From Ettlia oleoabundans (taxonomy: Eukaryota > Chlorophyta > Chlorophyceae > Chlamydomonadales): a stretch of DNA of 46,272 nt. The notes under the pieces are model-generated. The model had not been told where the DNA came from, searched no databases, and worked only from the letters and a program-made list of their open reading frames with translations. The stretch spans positions 9,742 through 56,013 of the forward strand of contig JAAMXP010001179.1 of the NCBI GenBank assembly GCA_019693395.1. The letters run 5' to 3'. A program made the position numbers and the translations under genes. This document shows, in pieces, positions 1 to 10,156 of the stretch; positions within the stretch are counted from its first letter, which is position 1, and every line of letters starts with the position of its first letter.

Positions 1-656
1 ATTGCAGACGGCAAGCGACATAGCGCAGCTGACTTGGACGCGTTGCAAGCTGCCAAGCGGGGCTGCACCACAAAGGCAGCCTTAACAGCATTTGCAGAGT
101 AACAATTGCAGGGACTCAATGCACAGGTTGCATCAAGGGAAGCCGTAGCGGCATGAATGAGTCACGCACCCGCAGCTGCATGGCAGCCATGCCTTCTCGG
201 TCTCGTCGAGCTCGTTGATGCACAGGGGGCATATCTGCACAAGCACAAAGCAACGGTGGCATAAAATCGGTCTACAACTCGCCGTCGCCAGCTCTGCAAT
301 GCTTGCATCCTAAATCTCCGCAAGTTGCACAGGGCTTTGCTTCCTATGCAACATACTGAGACTTCAAGAGAGCGTTAGGCAAACCACTGGCAGGTGAGCG
401 TGAACAGCCTGCAACCTGCGCTGCTGGCCCTCGTGCACGACGGTCCGTTTGCGGCGCTTGCTGCCGCCAGACAACGTCGAGCTACGTGCGCCCCGCCCCC
501 GCGCAGCATATTAGGCTTCAGATGTTCAAGACTGCCTGCCCACCCAGCCCTGGCTGCGCGAATCAACTGGGGTGCACGAGAGGGGATGCCCGCCGCCCAG
601 CCTACCTGCTCGTCCTCTTGCTCGGAGATGCTTCCAGTTTGCGTGGTCCGTACCAT
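1..656 (-). CDS. NOT4-like RING E3 ligase, 5' part only (runs off the window)
   Basis: Two coding exons are visible on the minus strand: 656-606 (ATG, 17 codons) and 234-170. They join in phase 0 (CAG|GTAGGC donor, TTGTGCAG acceptor) to give a short acidic leader followed by ICPLCINELDETEKAWLPCS-C-G. This spacing (C-P-L-C, L-D-E-T, P-C-x-C-G) is that of the CNOT4/Not4 RING, a C4C4 finger that in other eukaryotes is the ubiquitin-ligase subunit of the CCR4-NOT complex. The second exon ends in phase 2 at GG|GTGCGT, where the family continues with a YQIC-type segment. No such exon is visible in bases 1-169, so the rest lies beyond the left edge. The RNA-recognition motif expected in NOT4 cannot be seen. 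Family assignment rests on about 20 residues. Confidence 0.6.
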
Positions 657-1736
657 GCAGCGCCGAAAGCTGCGGCCGGCGGGTCGCAGAGGGGTTCGGT
701 GGGTTCAAGCGTTGGCAGGGCCACCCCCAAGAGAGTCCGCGAACCCAACTGTGCTCGTGGACTGCCAGGCCTCCTTTGAAGCGGGGCAAGAACAGGGGGA
801 GAGCCAGGACGGCAGCAGCCGAACAAGTCGAAGACGGGTTGCTTCAGTGGTGCCAGCGTCCCAAACGCAACTTCGCGTGTGCTTGGAAAACAAAGCAGGC
901 CTGCGTGTAGGACCGGCACACCCACCACTGCCACCTTGGCTCGCCATGCGGAGCGTGACGTCAGCAGTGTCAGGACTGTCGCATTGCGGTCCGCAACGTG
1001 CTACTTATGCTTACAAGGTAAAGGTGCTTGTCGATCCAATGGCATTCTAAAGCATGCTTATCGTACATTTGGCACCTTGTGCAGTATACACTGCCTCTCA
1101 ATGACAGTGCCCAGTCAGGACCCAACCCACGCGGCGGGAAGGGCGGGGTTCAAAGACGCACAAGGACGGGGCGGGTCAGAAAGGTAAGGGTTGATGGACA
1201 CGTCAAGAGGGCGCAACTTGTGACCACATGGCATAGTCAACGCTTTGAATTTGGCAACGAGAACAAGAAAATATCGGTGTATGGCAGGGTGGGCAGAAAG
1301 CAGGAGCATGACAGGGTAGGGGGCAGGTATCTGCGCCAGCTGGGTTGAATAGGGATGGCTAACCACTTGTATACACATAACCTACACAAACACAGACACG
1401 CACACCACAAAAACACACAAGCAACACCCACACTCGCACAAGAGGAGCTGGCGCAGCTGGCAAGCCTCCTCGTCAGCAGAGGACAAAATGGTATGGGGAG
1501 TATACGTCATATCAGCTTTGAAAAGTAGTCCTGGCCAAGGATTGGGCAGCCAGAACCCTTGGGGACCTTGGGGGCAGCTACTGGTAGCTCGGCTAGCCAA
1601 CAGAGGCAGCCAGCCGGATGCACGATCATGCTGGCGCTGCTGTTGCTTCAACCTCCCCTCAATAGGCCAATTAGTACATACAATGCTGGACAGGCCACTG
1701 AACTGCCAGGCCTGCCAACAGCTGTGGCTACCGTAC
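657..1736. other. Intergenic stretch, no supported gene
   Basis: Upstream of the NOT4-like start. Several overlapping open frames exist on both strands but none shows a recognisable motif or consistent splice phases. A CA-rich low-complexity patch lies at about 1381-1440. The frame read on the minus strand at about 1440-1530 (acidic, Leu-rich) could be an exon of the doubtful gene next door, but I cannot prove it. Confidence 0.4.
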
Positions 1737-2321
1737 TTTCTGGAGCTTCGACGGCCTGCCAGCGCCGCTGCCGCCGGTGCCTGCGGTGCTGCCCGGCTGC
1801 TGCATGCCTCTCAGCGAGATATCATCAAACTCGAGCTTTCTCACAGGTGCCCCAGCAGACAGTAACAACGGCCGCCTCGCTTTGGTGGACACCTTCTTAC
1901 GTGGGGCGCCAGGCGGGTCCACCGGCGCCGGGATAGTCTGATTGGGAGGGGTGGATGGGTCGGGCTGCAGCCGCGGCCGGCGGGCGCAAGGGCCCAAAAA
2001 GTCGAAAATTTAGTTGATGCAATTTAGGGGCCATAACGAAGCCTGCAAGCTCCGGACTCGTGGGTCCACACAATGAACACCTGCGATTGCCCGCACCTGT
2101 GCCAGCAAAGGGTCTTGCAGCGGCGTCTGTTCACGTGTAGCTTCGCTCCGCGTCTGCGAGGACAAAAGGACGACCGGGTGAGACTCCAGGATTGGAAGCA
2201 GGGATTCAGGACCCTCCCGTCGCACCTGCACGCCGTCACTAATTCTTGCAGGTCCTGGTGGAGATGCCGATGCCCACGAGAGGACGCTGTGGCCATGGGC
2301 CGCGCCGCCTGTCGGCGGCAT
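1737..2321 (-). CDS. Possible unknown gene (low support)
   Basis: Not recognised. A minus-strand exon can be drawn at 1964-1737: acceptor GGCTGCAG, donor AAA|GTACGG, exactly 76 codons in phase 0. It encodes a Pro-rich then basic, Ser/Gly-rich segment, including PVRKLEFDDISLRGMQ, that looks like a disordered nuclear protein. Upstream, a minus-strand ATG at 2321 opens a frame of about 100 codons that could hold a first exon, but I could not find a clean junction between the two. The lack of a domain, and Gly/Ser/Pro-rich composition that GC-rich noncoding DNA can mimic, keep confidence low. Confidence 0.22.
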
Positions 2322-2598
2322 TCTCGGCGTTACTGCAGGCAGCCGGATAATGCCTTTGCTGCACACCGAGACAGGGAACGGAGGCACCCCGGGCAGGAAA
2401 AAATAAGGGGAAGTTGAGACGAGACACACAGGCCACGTGCGGCAGAGACCTTGTTGGCACAGCGCTTTCTGTCACCCACCGCCGCTTCAGCGGATCTAAA
2501 GGCCCTACACCCACTGCCCAAAAGGTCTACAGCGGTGGCAGCTTCTGAAGTGGGCGCTGCTGTTCTAAAAAGGGCTTGTCCAGTTGCTCACATCTTGC

Positions 2599-4361
2599 AT
2601 GGCCAGGCACGCCGCTGGGGCAACTATTTCCTGGCAAGGATGCCCTCATTCAACACCCAATGCAATAGGCTGTCAAAAGCAGCAACGGTGCCTGCAGCGG
2701 CCGGTGCTGCTCCTGACGCCAACCCACCAGCAAGCGCAGTTGGTTCACCAAGCAGCACCGGCCCTGCGCAGCGCCAGTTACTGCGGACGCTCGGGAAAGG
2801 TGGGACCATTGTTGTGCATGCTCCAGTTCTCCGTGAATAATTGTAGGCCGGCTGGGTTGCAGCCATCCAACCCACCCAGACGGGGGTGGCTGCTAGGCTC
2901 CCTGCCGCCTCCTCCAACGTATGCTCCTCCTTTTGCCCTTTTCCTTGCTCACCGGCAGAATACGTACACAGCAACGTCGGCAAGCCCTGCAGTAAGTTGT
3001 GCAAGGGCAGCAGACACGGCAGCGGCGGATGGCGGTGTCTTTAGCGAGGTTCGGACGATGGCAGAGGTTTATGATATGCTTGCTGCAAGAGTGATGTCAC
3101 GGCTGCAGCAACACGCCACCGATCGAGGGTGTGTGTGAAGAGGCAGTGTGATGCCTGCCTGGATGCAGCCACCATGTTTGACAGCTTGGGACTGCAGTTC
3201 CTTTATGCAGTCCTGCCGGTGGTGTCACCAACAGTCACGCGCTCTTCTCACGCTTGCAGGTCTGCACCGCTGCTGATTGGGGTCGCCGGGGTGCCCGGAA
3301 GTGGCAAGAGCTCTCTGGCCAAAGCTGTGTGCGCACGGCTGAACCAAGTAAACATCGGAGCAGCAAATCTGCCCATGGTGAGGTGGGCCCGGGCGGCAGT
3401 CAGTGTCCTTTATTTGAAGCCAAACTGCGAAGGGCCTGCCACCACCATCATCAGGGGCTACAGCACATGGAAGAGCCGCAGCTTGAAACTGATCATGCCG
3501 CCGAGGCTGGACTGCTATCCTCTACAGCATGCTGCAGTCATCAATCAGCCACACCCTCAAAGAAGCCTCCCTTTCACCCACAGGATGGCTTTCACTTCTT
3601 CCGCCGTCAGCTGGACCAGATGCCTGACCCTCAGCTAGCCCATGCACGTCGAGGGGCGGAATGGACATTTGATGCCCGCATGTACCACGCCTGCCTGGCT
3701 GAGGTCAAGCGCACGGGTGGGTGGGTTGGTGGGTGGGTTGAGCTGATGTTGTTGTGGGTGTGGGGTTGTGGGTAGGTTTAGAGTCTGGCCAGGCCCAGAC
3801 ACGGAGGACCACGTGCGCGCCTCTTATCAGCCTCAAGCCTACCAAACCACATCTTCAATTGAGGCCAGACTTCAGCCTATTTCGCGTTTGAACCTCCTTG
3901 CAACTGTGCAGAAACCCCGTAAACCCAGCACAGTGCCGGTAAGGATACGCAGCACCTCATCCTCCCTCGACCCCTGCGTGTCATCCACGGCTCCTCACCA
4001 TGCGCCTGGCATGTATGCAGGGCGATGCGTGGCGCCTTCGTTTGACCACGGTGTGGGGGACCCAGTGCCAGGAGACATTGTGGTGGGCCCACAGCACCGC
4101 GTCATTATCTCAGAGGGAAACTATGTCCTACTGGGAGCAGAACCCTGGTGGAGGCTAGCAGATGTGTTTGACGACACCTGGTTCATTTCGTGCTCACTTG
4201 ATGAGGCCATGCAGCGTGTGTACCAGCGACAGACGGGCAATGGCATGGCAACCGAGGTGGCAGCCAGACGTGTAGCCACTAATGACTGCCCCAACGCTGA
4301 GTTGGTGGAAACAACGCGGAGTCGAGCAGCCCTCATTGTGCCAACGCTGCCCTTGGGCTGA
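2599..4361 (+). CDS. P-loop kinase of the uridine kinase/phosphoribulokinase-like family, organelle-targeted
   Basis: Five exons: 2599-2799, 2959-3128, 3260-3377, 3584-3716, 4021-4361. All phases close, giving 320 residues. The Walker A loop is GVAGVPGSGKSS, followed by LPM|DGFHFFRRQLDQMPDP split across an intron, ARRGAEWTFDA, PSFDHGVGDPV and VIISEGNYVLLG. This motif series is typical of the PRK/uridine kinase-related kinases that share the DGFH...LD...DHGxGDP pattern (bacterial FrcK-like proteins and the plant P-loop homologues). The substrate is not certain; a small-molecule phosphotransfer reaction is inferred. The first about 70 residues lack acidic residues and are rich in Ala, Arg, Ser and Gln, suggesting a plastid or mitochondrial targeting peptide. 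The start is the first ATG in the frame that splices correctly, and an extra upstream exon is possible. Confidence 0.85.
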
Positions 4362-4435
4362 GAGGCTGCATTTTTGTTGACAATGCTCGCATCATCATGT
4401 CTACTGCTTTTAGTATGTGTGCAACATGCTCCCTT

Positions 4436-4451
4436 TTACACACTGGTGTAA
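4436..4451. terminator. Palindromic bidirectional polyadenylation signal
   Basis: TTACACACTGGTGTAA contains TGTAA on the plus strand (4447-4451, 86 nt after the kinase stop) and TGTAA on the minus strand (4440-4436). TGTAA is the usual polyadenylation signal of green algae. The minus copy is the first one I find downstream of the alpha-amylase stop, implying a 3' UTR of about 1.1 kb for that gene. Confidence 0.45.
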
Positions 4452-5523
4452 TACAATGTCAAGACAAAAACAACATGGGTTAAGTTTCTGGATTGAGTAC
4501 AGTGCGACAAAAAGACAAAAACGTTTGCGAGTGGCACAGACGTTGTGTGTATCATAGACGTTCGGCACGACAATTGGACATGAACCAAGGGAAGCGGAAG
4601 CAACTTTTAACCCGGGGGCAACTGCACAAGAAACCGGCATTGCACTATGTACATTCTCAGGCTACAACATCAGTTGAATATCAAGGTGAACAACGAGACG
4701 CTAAACGGATGAGGGGGCATGTTGCCCAACACACATCATATGTAACCGCAAGCCGCTAGGTTGCAGCACGACACGTGCAGGCATGGATGGTGAAAAGACA
4801 TTCACGACGTATGGAGGCGTCATCAGAAAAGTGCCACCGCAGGTAGACAGGGAAGTAAAGAAAGAACCGGTGCTACACTGCCTTGACTAATCACAAGATT
4901 CATTTGTGGCCTTGTAGGCTGCGCGAGACGTGATGCGATCTGGTCTGGCACGTGGAATGTGACTGCCTAAGCACAAAATAACTGTCTATGGAAAATGCAT
5001 ATTGCAACTGCCTAAGGGGCACAACATCCCGGCCACTGGCTAACGGCAGCGTGCAGGGAGCAAGCTAATGGACTAAGGGAAGCTCATGAAAGGAGGCAAG
5101 GGATCCAGTATCAGCCAATAATGTTGCAGCCAGGCATGTGAGGTGCACTACTGACATCCAGTAACAAATGCCCCACCTTTCATCATCGCCAGCCAAGAGT
5201 TGGCAAGGGATTGAGAGCATTTCAGTGGTAGGCTACCAGGGAGGTGGCCCAAAAGGCACCGGACAGCCGTGCGCAGGAAAAGGATGATGCCTGTGACTAA
5301 ATTATCAAGTCCAAGAGTCGGAAAAATAGCATATCAATGGGCACAGCAAGGCCGCCTGCTACAGTAGCCAGGAACTGCGTGAATGGCAAGTGACGGTCAT
5401 GCTTACTGCATCTGCTCAAGCAAGCAGTGGGAATTCACCGGCTTAACTGGCATACAGGCCGATGGGAGCAGTGGAGACGCACTGCTCCAGCAGTGCTGGC
5501 CAGCAGTAGTCTGTGATCAGGAC
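4452..5523. other. Inter-gene region between convergent genes, probable long 3' UTR
   Basis: No open frame here shows a conserved motif. It lies between the kinase polyadenylation signal and the stop codon of the minus-strand amylase, and is most simply read as amylase 3' UTR. Base composition is more A-rich than the flanking coding DNA. Confidence 0.4.
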
Positions 5524-8500
5524 CTACTGCTTGCATTCCCACACCGCCCAGTTGTGCCCGCAGTCAGCAATGGTCCAGGTTCCGCCGTCAGGAGCGAAAT
5601 CACCAGGCCCCATCTTCATAAGAAGCGAGCACCCATCTTTGCCCTCAATCTCCGCAGCGTACACGTCACGATCAGCACGCAAGATTGTGATCTGCAAGAA
5701 TGTCGCACCAAAGTGTGACACACAAATGGTGTGGCAAAGGACAGATTGCAGACAAGCTGGCCAGATGCTACTGCTTCGCCTTCTGACGCATGCACGCAAC
5801 CCTACCATTTTCGCATCTAATAGCGCCCCCNNAAAACCACACACACATACACTACCACCACCCAAAAAAAGAACAAGCACACACAATACCACACACATAC
5901 ACACCTTGCTGCGGCAGTGGATACCAGCGCGCTTGCGCACAGCGATGAGGCGGCCCACTGTGTCCTTCAGCCGCTGATCGCTGAGGTGATCCCAAAACAC
6001 GCAAGGGGAGCCGGGGTGGGTGAGGATGTACGCATAGCCCTGCTCCACACCGTGGTGAGGGAAGCGCCAGTGGCCCTGACTGGAGCCCTGCAGGCAAAGG
6101 CCAGATATGCAACCAGGTCAGTGGAGAAAGTGGAGAAGTCCGACCAAATGTCATCTTTATTTGCAATCTGTCTGTGAAGTCTGGCTCCAAGTCGCTGGTG
6201 CTCCACCCAATTGTTGCTTTACCACGTGTTAACAATCATCCACCCCATAACCCGCCCAAACACACAATTGTGCACTTACCGTGTCGTGATTCTCCAGGAA
6301 GGTGACGGATCGGGAAGGCCACCAGCCCAGCAGGCCAGCAGGCTTGCCTGTCTCATCGCGCAGCCGCCAGTACTCACAGCGCTCAAACACTGCAGGCGAA
6401 CAGATGTGGAGGCGCAGGCACAAGCAGCCAGTCAGTTGAATGTTGTGTTGGAAGGGCCTGAAGTTGTGCAAGAAGTTTCATTTTGCGCTGTAGCAGGGCA
6501 GGGCAGTCTGCCCTACACTCGACCTTCCCAAACTCCTTTTTTTATTGCACATTCTCCTGCCACCCTGTTGTCCAAGCGTCAATGCCACACAACACTCGGG
6601 CTGCCACCACTTCGCAAACCCTTCGTTGCTGCGTGCACCCGGGCACCCACCCAAGCAACCTACCTGCGTGCAAAATGCCCTTGGTGGTGATGTCAAATGC
6701 GGTTGACAGCCCGCCAGCGGCATTAATCCAGTTGACGGTACGCTGACGGTGCGCGTCCTGGTTGTGGCAGGGGGTGCCGTCCCAGTCGTACGACAGCGCA
6801 TCCCAGTACTCGCCTGCATGTAGGGGACGCGGGGTTATTATTTGGGTTGTGCAACTTGGTATTTGGATAACGCATGCTTGACGCAAGCTTATCCTTGCTG
6901 CACCTCCAGGCTGTGCAATGAACCTGCCTGCCACCTTCACCGCACAAGTGGCTATCAGCCAGATGCCAATCCACCGAGTTTGCTTTTTATGCATTTATGC
7001 TGCCACATCACTCACCAACAGCAAACTGGGGGGTGGATGCTTCCATGTAGTCCTTGACATGGCTCCCAGCAAACCCGCGCACATAGTCAAGGCGCCAGCC
7101 ATCAAAACCGACGTTCGCTCGCAGCCAGACAAGCCACTCTGCAGGCAAGCAAACATGCCAGGTTACAAGTGTGTCTGGTGTGGGAAAAAAAGGTTGTGAC
7201 AAGGTTGCAACTATCAACTTGCAACACGCGCTGTAGTGCAGCAAGCTGTGGTCGGCTCAAACCTGTCCTGAAGCAGGAATACCAGCACCATGCAGCGCTG
7301 AGTACACCATAAGGATGCAATTTACGCGAGCTTGAACCCATCTGGCAATCAACTGCACTCCAATCACCCACCCTTGATGTCCTTCTTCACAAAGTCCTGG
7401 CTGTGGTCAATGTTTGGCGCCGCCGCAAAGTGGTCGCCGCTGGACCGGTTGCCACGCCCACGGAAGTTGGGGTCATCCCCTGTGAGGCACAAGGGAAGAG
7501 TTGCATGGTTGGCAGACATGCACTGCAGCTGGCAGATGGGCCGGCAAATCAGAGGGTGGCACACACCAGTGAGCTGAAACTAAACACCAGTCTTGTAGTC
7601 CCTCGTTGTAACCGCAGCACCGGTCCTGTAGATGCTAGACCTTTCCCCTCATTACCGCTCATCACAGCGGCGCTCATCACTCACCCACAATGGCACGTGA
7701 GTCCCAGTCCATTTTTCCGCCATATTTGTTCCACACGCCATGCTCATCCTGGAACTGTGCGCAGCGGTGGTTGAGCACCTGCAAATCCCAAACAGAACAT
7801 GGGAGTTGAGTAAGGTTGGGTGACGAATAGGAGTAACAACAGGTTATGGATAGAATGGCACGCTGACCACAAGGTAGCCCAACAATCGTTCTTTTCACTG
7901 CATAACCCCACCATCCATCTTTTCACCAATTCAGGATGGATTGCCGCTCAAAATCACCACCACCACACAGCACCCACGCACCGCGTCTCCAATGACCTTG
8001 AGCCCTGCCGCCTGCAGCGCGCGTACGCACTCCTTCAGCTCGGCCTCTGTGCCGTACTTGCTGTTCAGGTTGTAGAGGTCACCCGGCATGTAGCCCTGCA
8101 AGCACATAAGAGGTGCCGAAGGCGGGTGGATTAGCCAAGGTCCATGAACAAGTTTGAGGAGGTACCGAGGGTGGCCGAGCCAGGCAGGCTGGATGCATCT
8201 GAACACACCTGCTCGCTGACCGACTGAGTGAATGGTGGCAGCCAGATGGCGGTGAAGCCCAGCTGAGCAAACTCCTCGGCACGTGACCGCACATGGTTGA
8301 AAAAGCCACCCTCATGCTTCCAGCTGCAGACAAGGAATTAGACCAACAGAGCAACGGTTTGCATGCTGGTCCCATCTGTATTTGAATAGGGGAGACAAGC
8401 TGACACACGTCTATATTTGAATAGGGGAGACAAGCTGACAAAGCAGACACAACCAGCAAAGCAGCAGGCGATAGGTTGGCTTAACTGGGCAACCACCCAA

Positions 8501-9396
8501 CAACCAAGCCCCACCTGTCCCAGTTGAAACCCTGCAGCAGCACCTCCTCTCCCGTCCCCTCAGGCCTCACAGGCTCCTTCTCAAGCAGCTTGCGGGTGAT
8601 AGCAGGCAGCGGCACAATGTTGTGCTGTACTGTGGCAGTAACGGGGCCGGCGGGCTGTTTGATGCTACGCACGAGGTTCTCAGCGACTGGGGAGGGTGGA
8701 GGGATTGTGATGGTGGCAGTGGAGGTGCTGCTGTGTGAGCTGTCGTGGCTGGACAGGCGTGCATACTCGCTTTCTGATGCGGCTGCCAGCTCGCGCCGTG
8801 CCGCCTCAAATTTGCGCCGCAGTGAGGCCACAGTGTCCTGTTGGATGCAACCGTGGGCAAGTGCTAAGCAAACTGTCCAGGCCGCTGTACATATGTGACT
8901 TGCAACTTGAATAACACAACAAACAACCACGTGAAACAACAGTAGCGCGGACAACTAACCAACGGGCCAACCACTCCCCCCAAAGAAAATTGCGCGCTCA
9001 CAATGCCTGCACTGTTCTTTACCTGTGCAGGCGGATCATCTGCCTTTGCATACTTGTATGACTCCAGAGCGCGCTCAGCCCTCTGCCGCGCCTTCAGCAA
9101 GCAGGCAGCAGAGCTGGCGGTGTCCTTGCTGCTGCCTGGGGACCGGGGCGCCGCCTCCTGAACGGCGCTTCGGGACTCCGCATAGCACCTGTGAGGACAC
9201 AGCACGGGTCGTTTGAGAGCTGCGCGATTGTGCGCGCGAACCTCAAGTTGGCAACCTGTATACAGCGCTCAGGACTGGAAGGACCCGCTCGACATCCTCA
9301 CCTCAGGCCTACTGATCGCGAAGGCAGGGGCCCAGAAGCGTTGGTTCGACTGTGAGCAAAGCGTGGTGTGGTGGCTTGCGCGCCAAGCGTGAGCAT
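5524..9396 (-). CDS. AMY: Alpha-amylase (plant-type GH13), predicted plastidial
   Basis: Twelve exons, minus strand: 9396-9302, 9188-9023, 8837-8515, 8323-8209, 8095-7982, 7778-7685, 7479-7372, 7138-7016, 6813-6664, 6389-6280, 6087-5905, 5691-5524. Phases close to 582 residues. It hydrolyses alpha-1,4 glucan links in starch. Landmarks: LLQGFNWDSW (about 187), GYMPGDLYNLNSKYG (about 234), region I DAVLNHR, GFDGWRLDYVRG with nucleophile Asp356, AVGEYWD with acid/base Glu381, LENHDT with Asp465, and a C-terminal beta domain. The first about 35 residues resemble a chloroplast transit peptide (MLTLGAQATTPRFAHSRTNA). About 150 further residues before the catalytic barrel contain two Ala/Arg/Glu-rich helical stretches and a Ser/Thr/Pro linker, with no starch-binding domain that I recognise. 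An NN ambiguity (5831-5832) lies in the last intron. Confidence 0.95.
8379..8440. repeat. 27-bp direct duplication in an amylase intron
   Basis: The 27-base unit at 8379-8405 is repeated exactly at 8414-8440 with 8 bases between. It sits in the intron between amylase exons 8515 and 8323. It looks like a recent local duplication. Confidence 0.9.
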
Positions 9397-10156
9397 CTGT
9401 TGCGCGTCGGTTTTCACTGATCAGGAGAGGAGCGCAGGGTGTGAACGCACTCTATGAAGGAGATTCTCGAAGCGTGCGAGTTTGAGTGCGCAAGGCGCGA
9501 GCCTGGATGAGTGCAAGTGGGCGAGGGCGTGTAATTACTTGTAGAATACCAACCAGGCTGCAAGAGCCTTAATATGAACAGCAGAACAGGGCAGTCAGCG
9601 CGAATCTGGCTCGCGTGGCAGGGAAGCCATCCTTGAAATCTCGAGCTGAAGATTGTCGGACAGGTCCGACAGAGCGAGTCCCCCGTTCTTCCTTTAGTTC
9701 AGATCTGCGATCACATGCATCGACAGAGACTCGCTAAAGCAAAGCTACATCTGGCAAGGATACCCAGCTCCCTTTGCATCCTGCACCTACCCTCGTGCTT
9801 GAGCCTGGAAGGTTCAAAGCAGATGCACAGTTCCTTGCCCACTGGTTACCTACCAGTCTTGCCAGCCAAGCTCAATATTTGAGCAGGGCTTGACACTGAA
9901 GAAACGAGTGCACCCTTTCGTAGCTGTGTGGCAATTGCGAGTAGCCTGACAGGTGGTTTGCGGCGTCCTTCAGGTGGCTTCAGGTGGCAATGTGTGAAGA
10001 GTGGTTGGTAGAGTCCATTCAAGTTTAGTCCAATACCCAGATACAGATGGGCGATGGTGGCAAGAAGACTACAAATGCAAAGACGGCCCCCTTCTGACAG
10101 GATAATCAAGCAACAATATCATGAGCGAAGTTTTGGGGAAAACACAGCGGCTCCAC
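9397..10156. other. Region between UMP synthase 3' end and amylase 5' end
   Basis: Both flanking genes are on the minus strand, so this holds the UMP synthase 3' UTR and the amylase promoter and 5' UTR. I see no conserved open frame, tRNA-like fold or TGTAA signal on the minus strand. Confidence 0.4.

Noticed and set aside
394..1050. 218-codon open frame on the plus strand
   Set aside because: Starts at GTG, has biased Ala/Arg/Ser composition without any motif, and overlaps the first exon of the NOT4-like gene on the other strand.
3716..3740. Tandem GGTGGGTGGGTT stretch as a possible repeat element
   Set aside because: It is the donor end of a kinase intron; short simple sequence.
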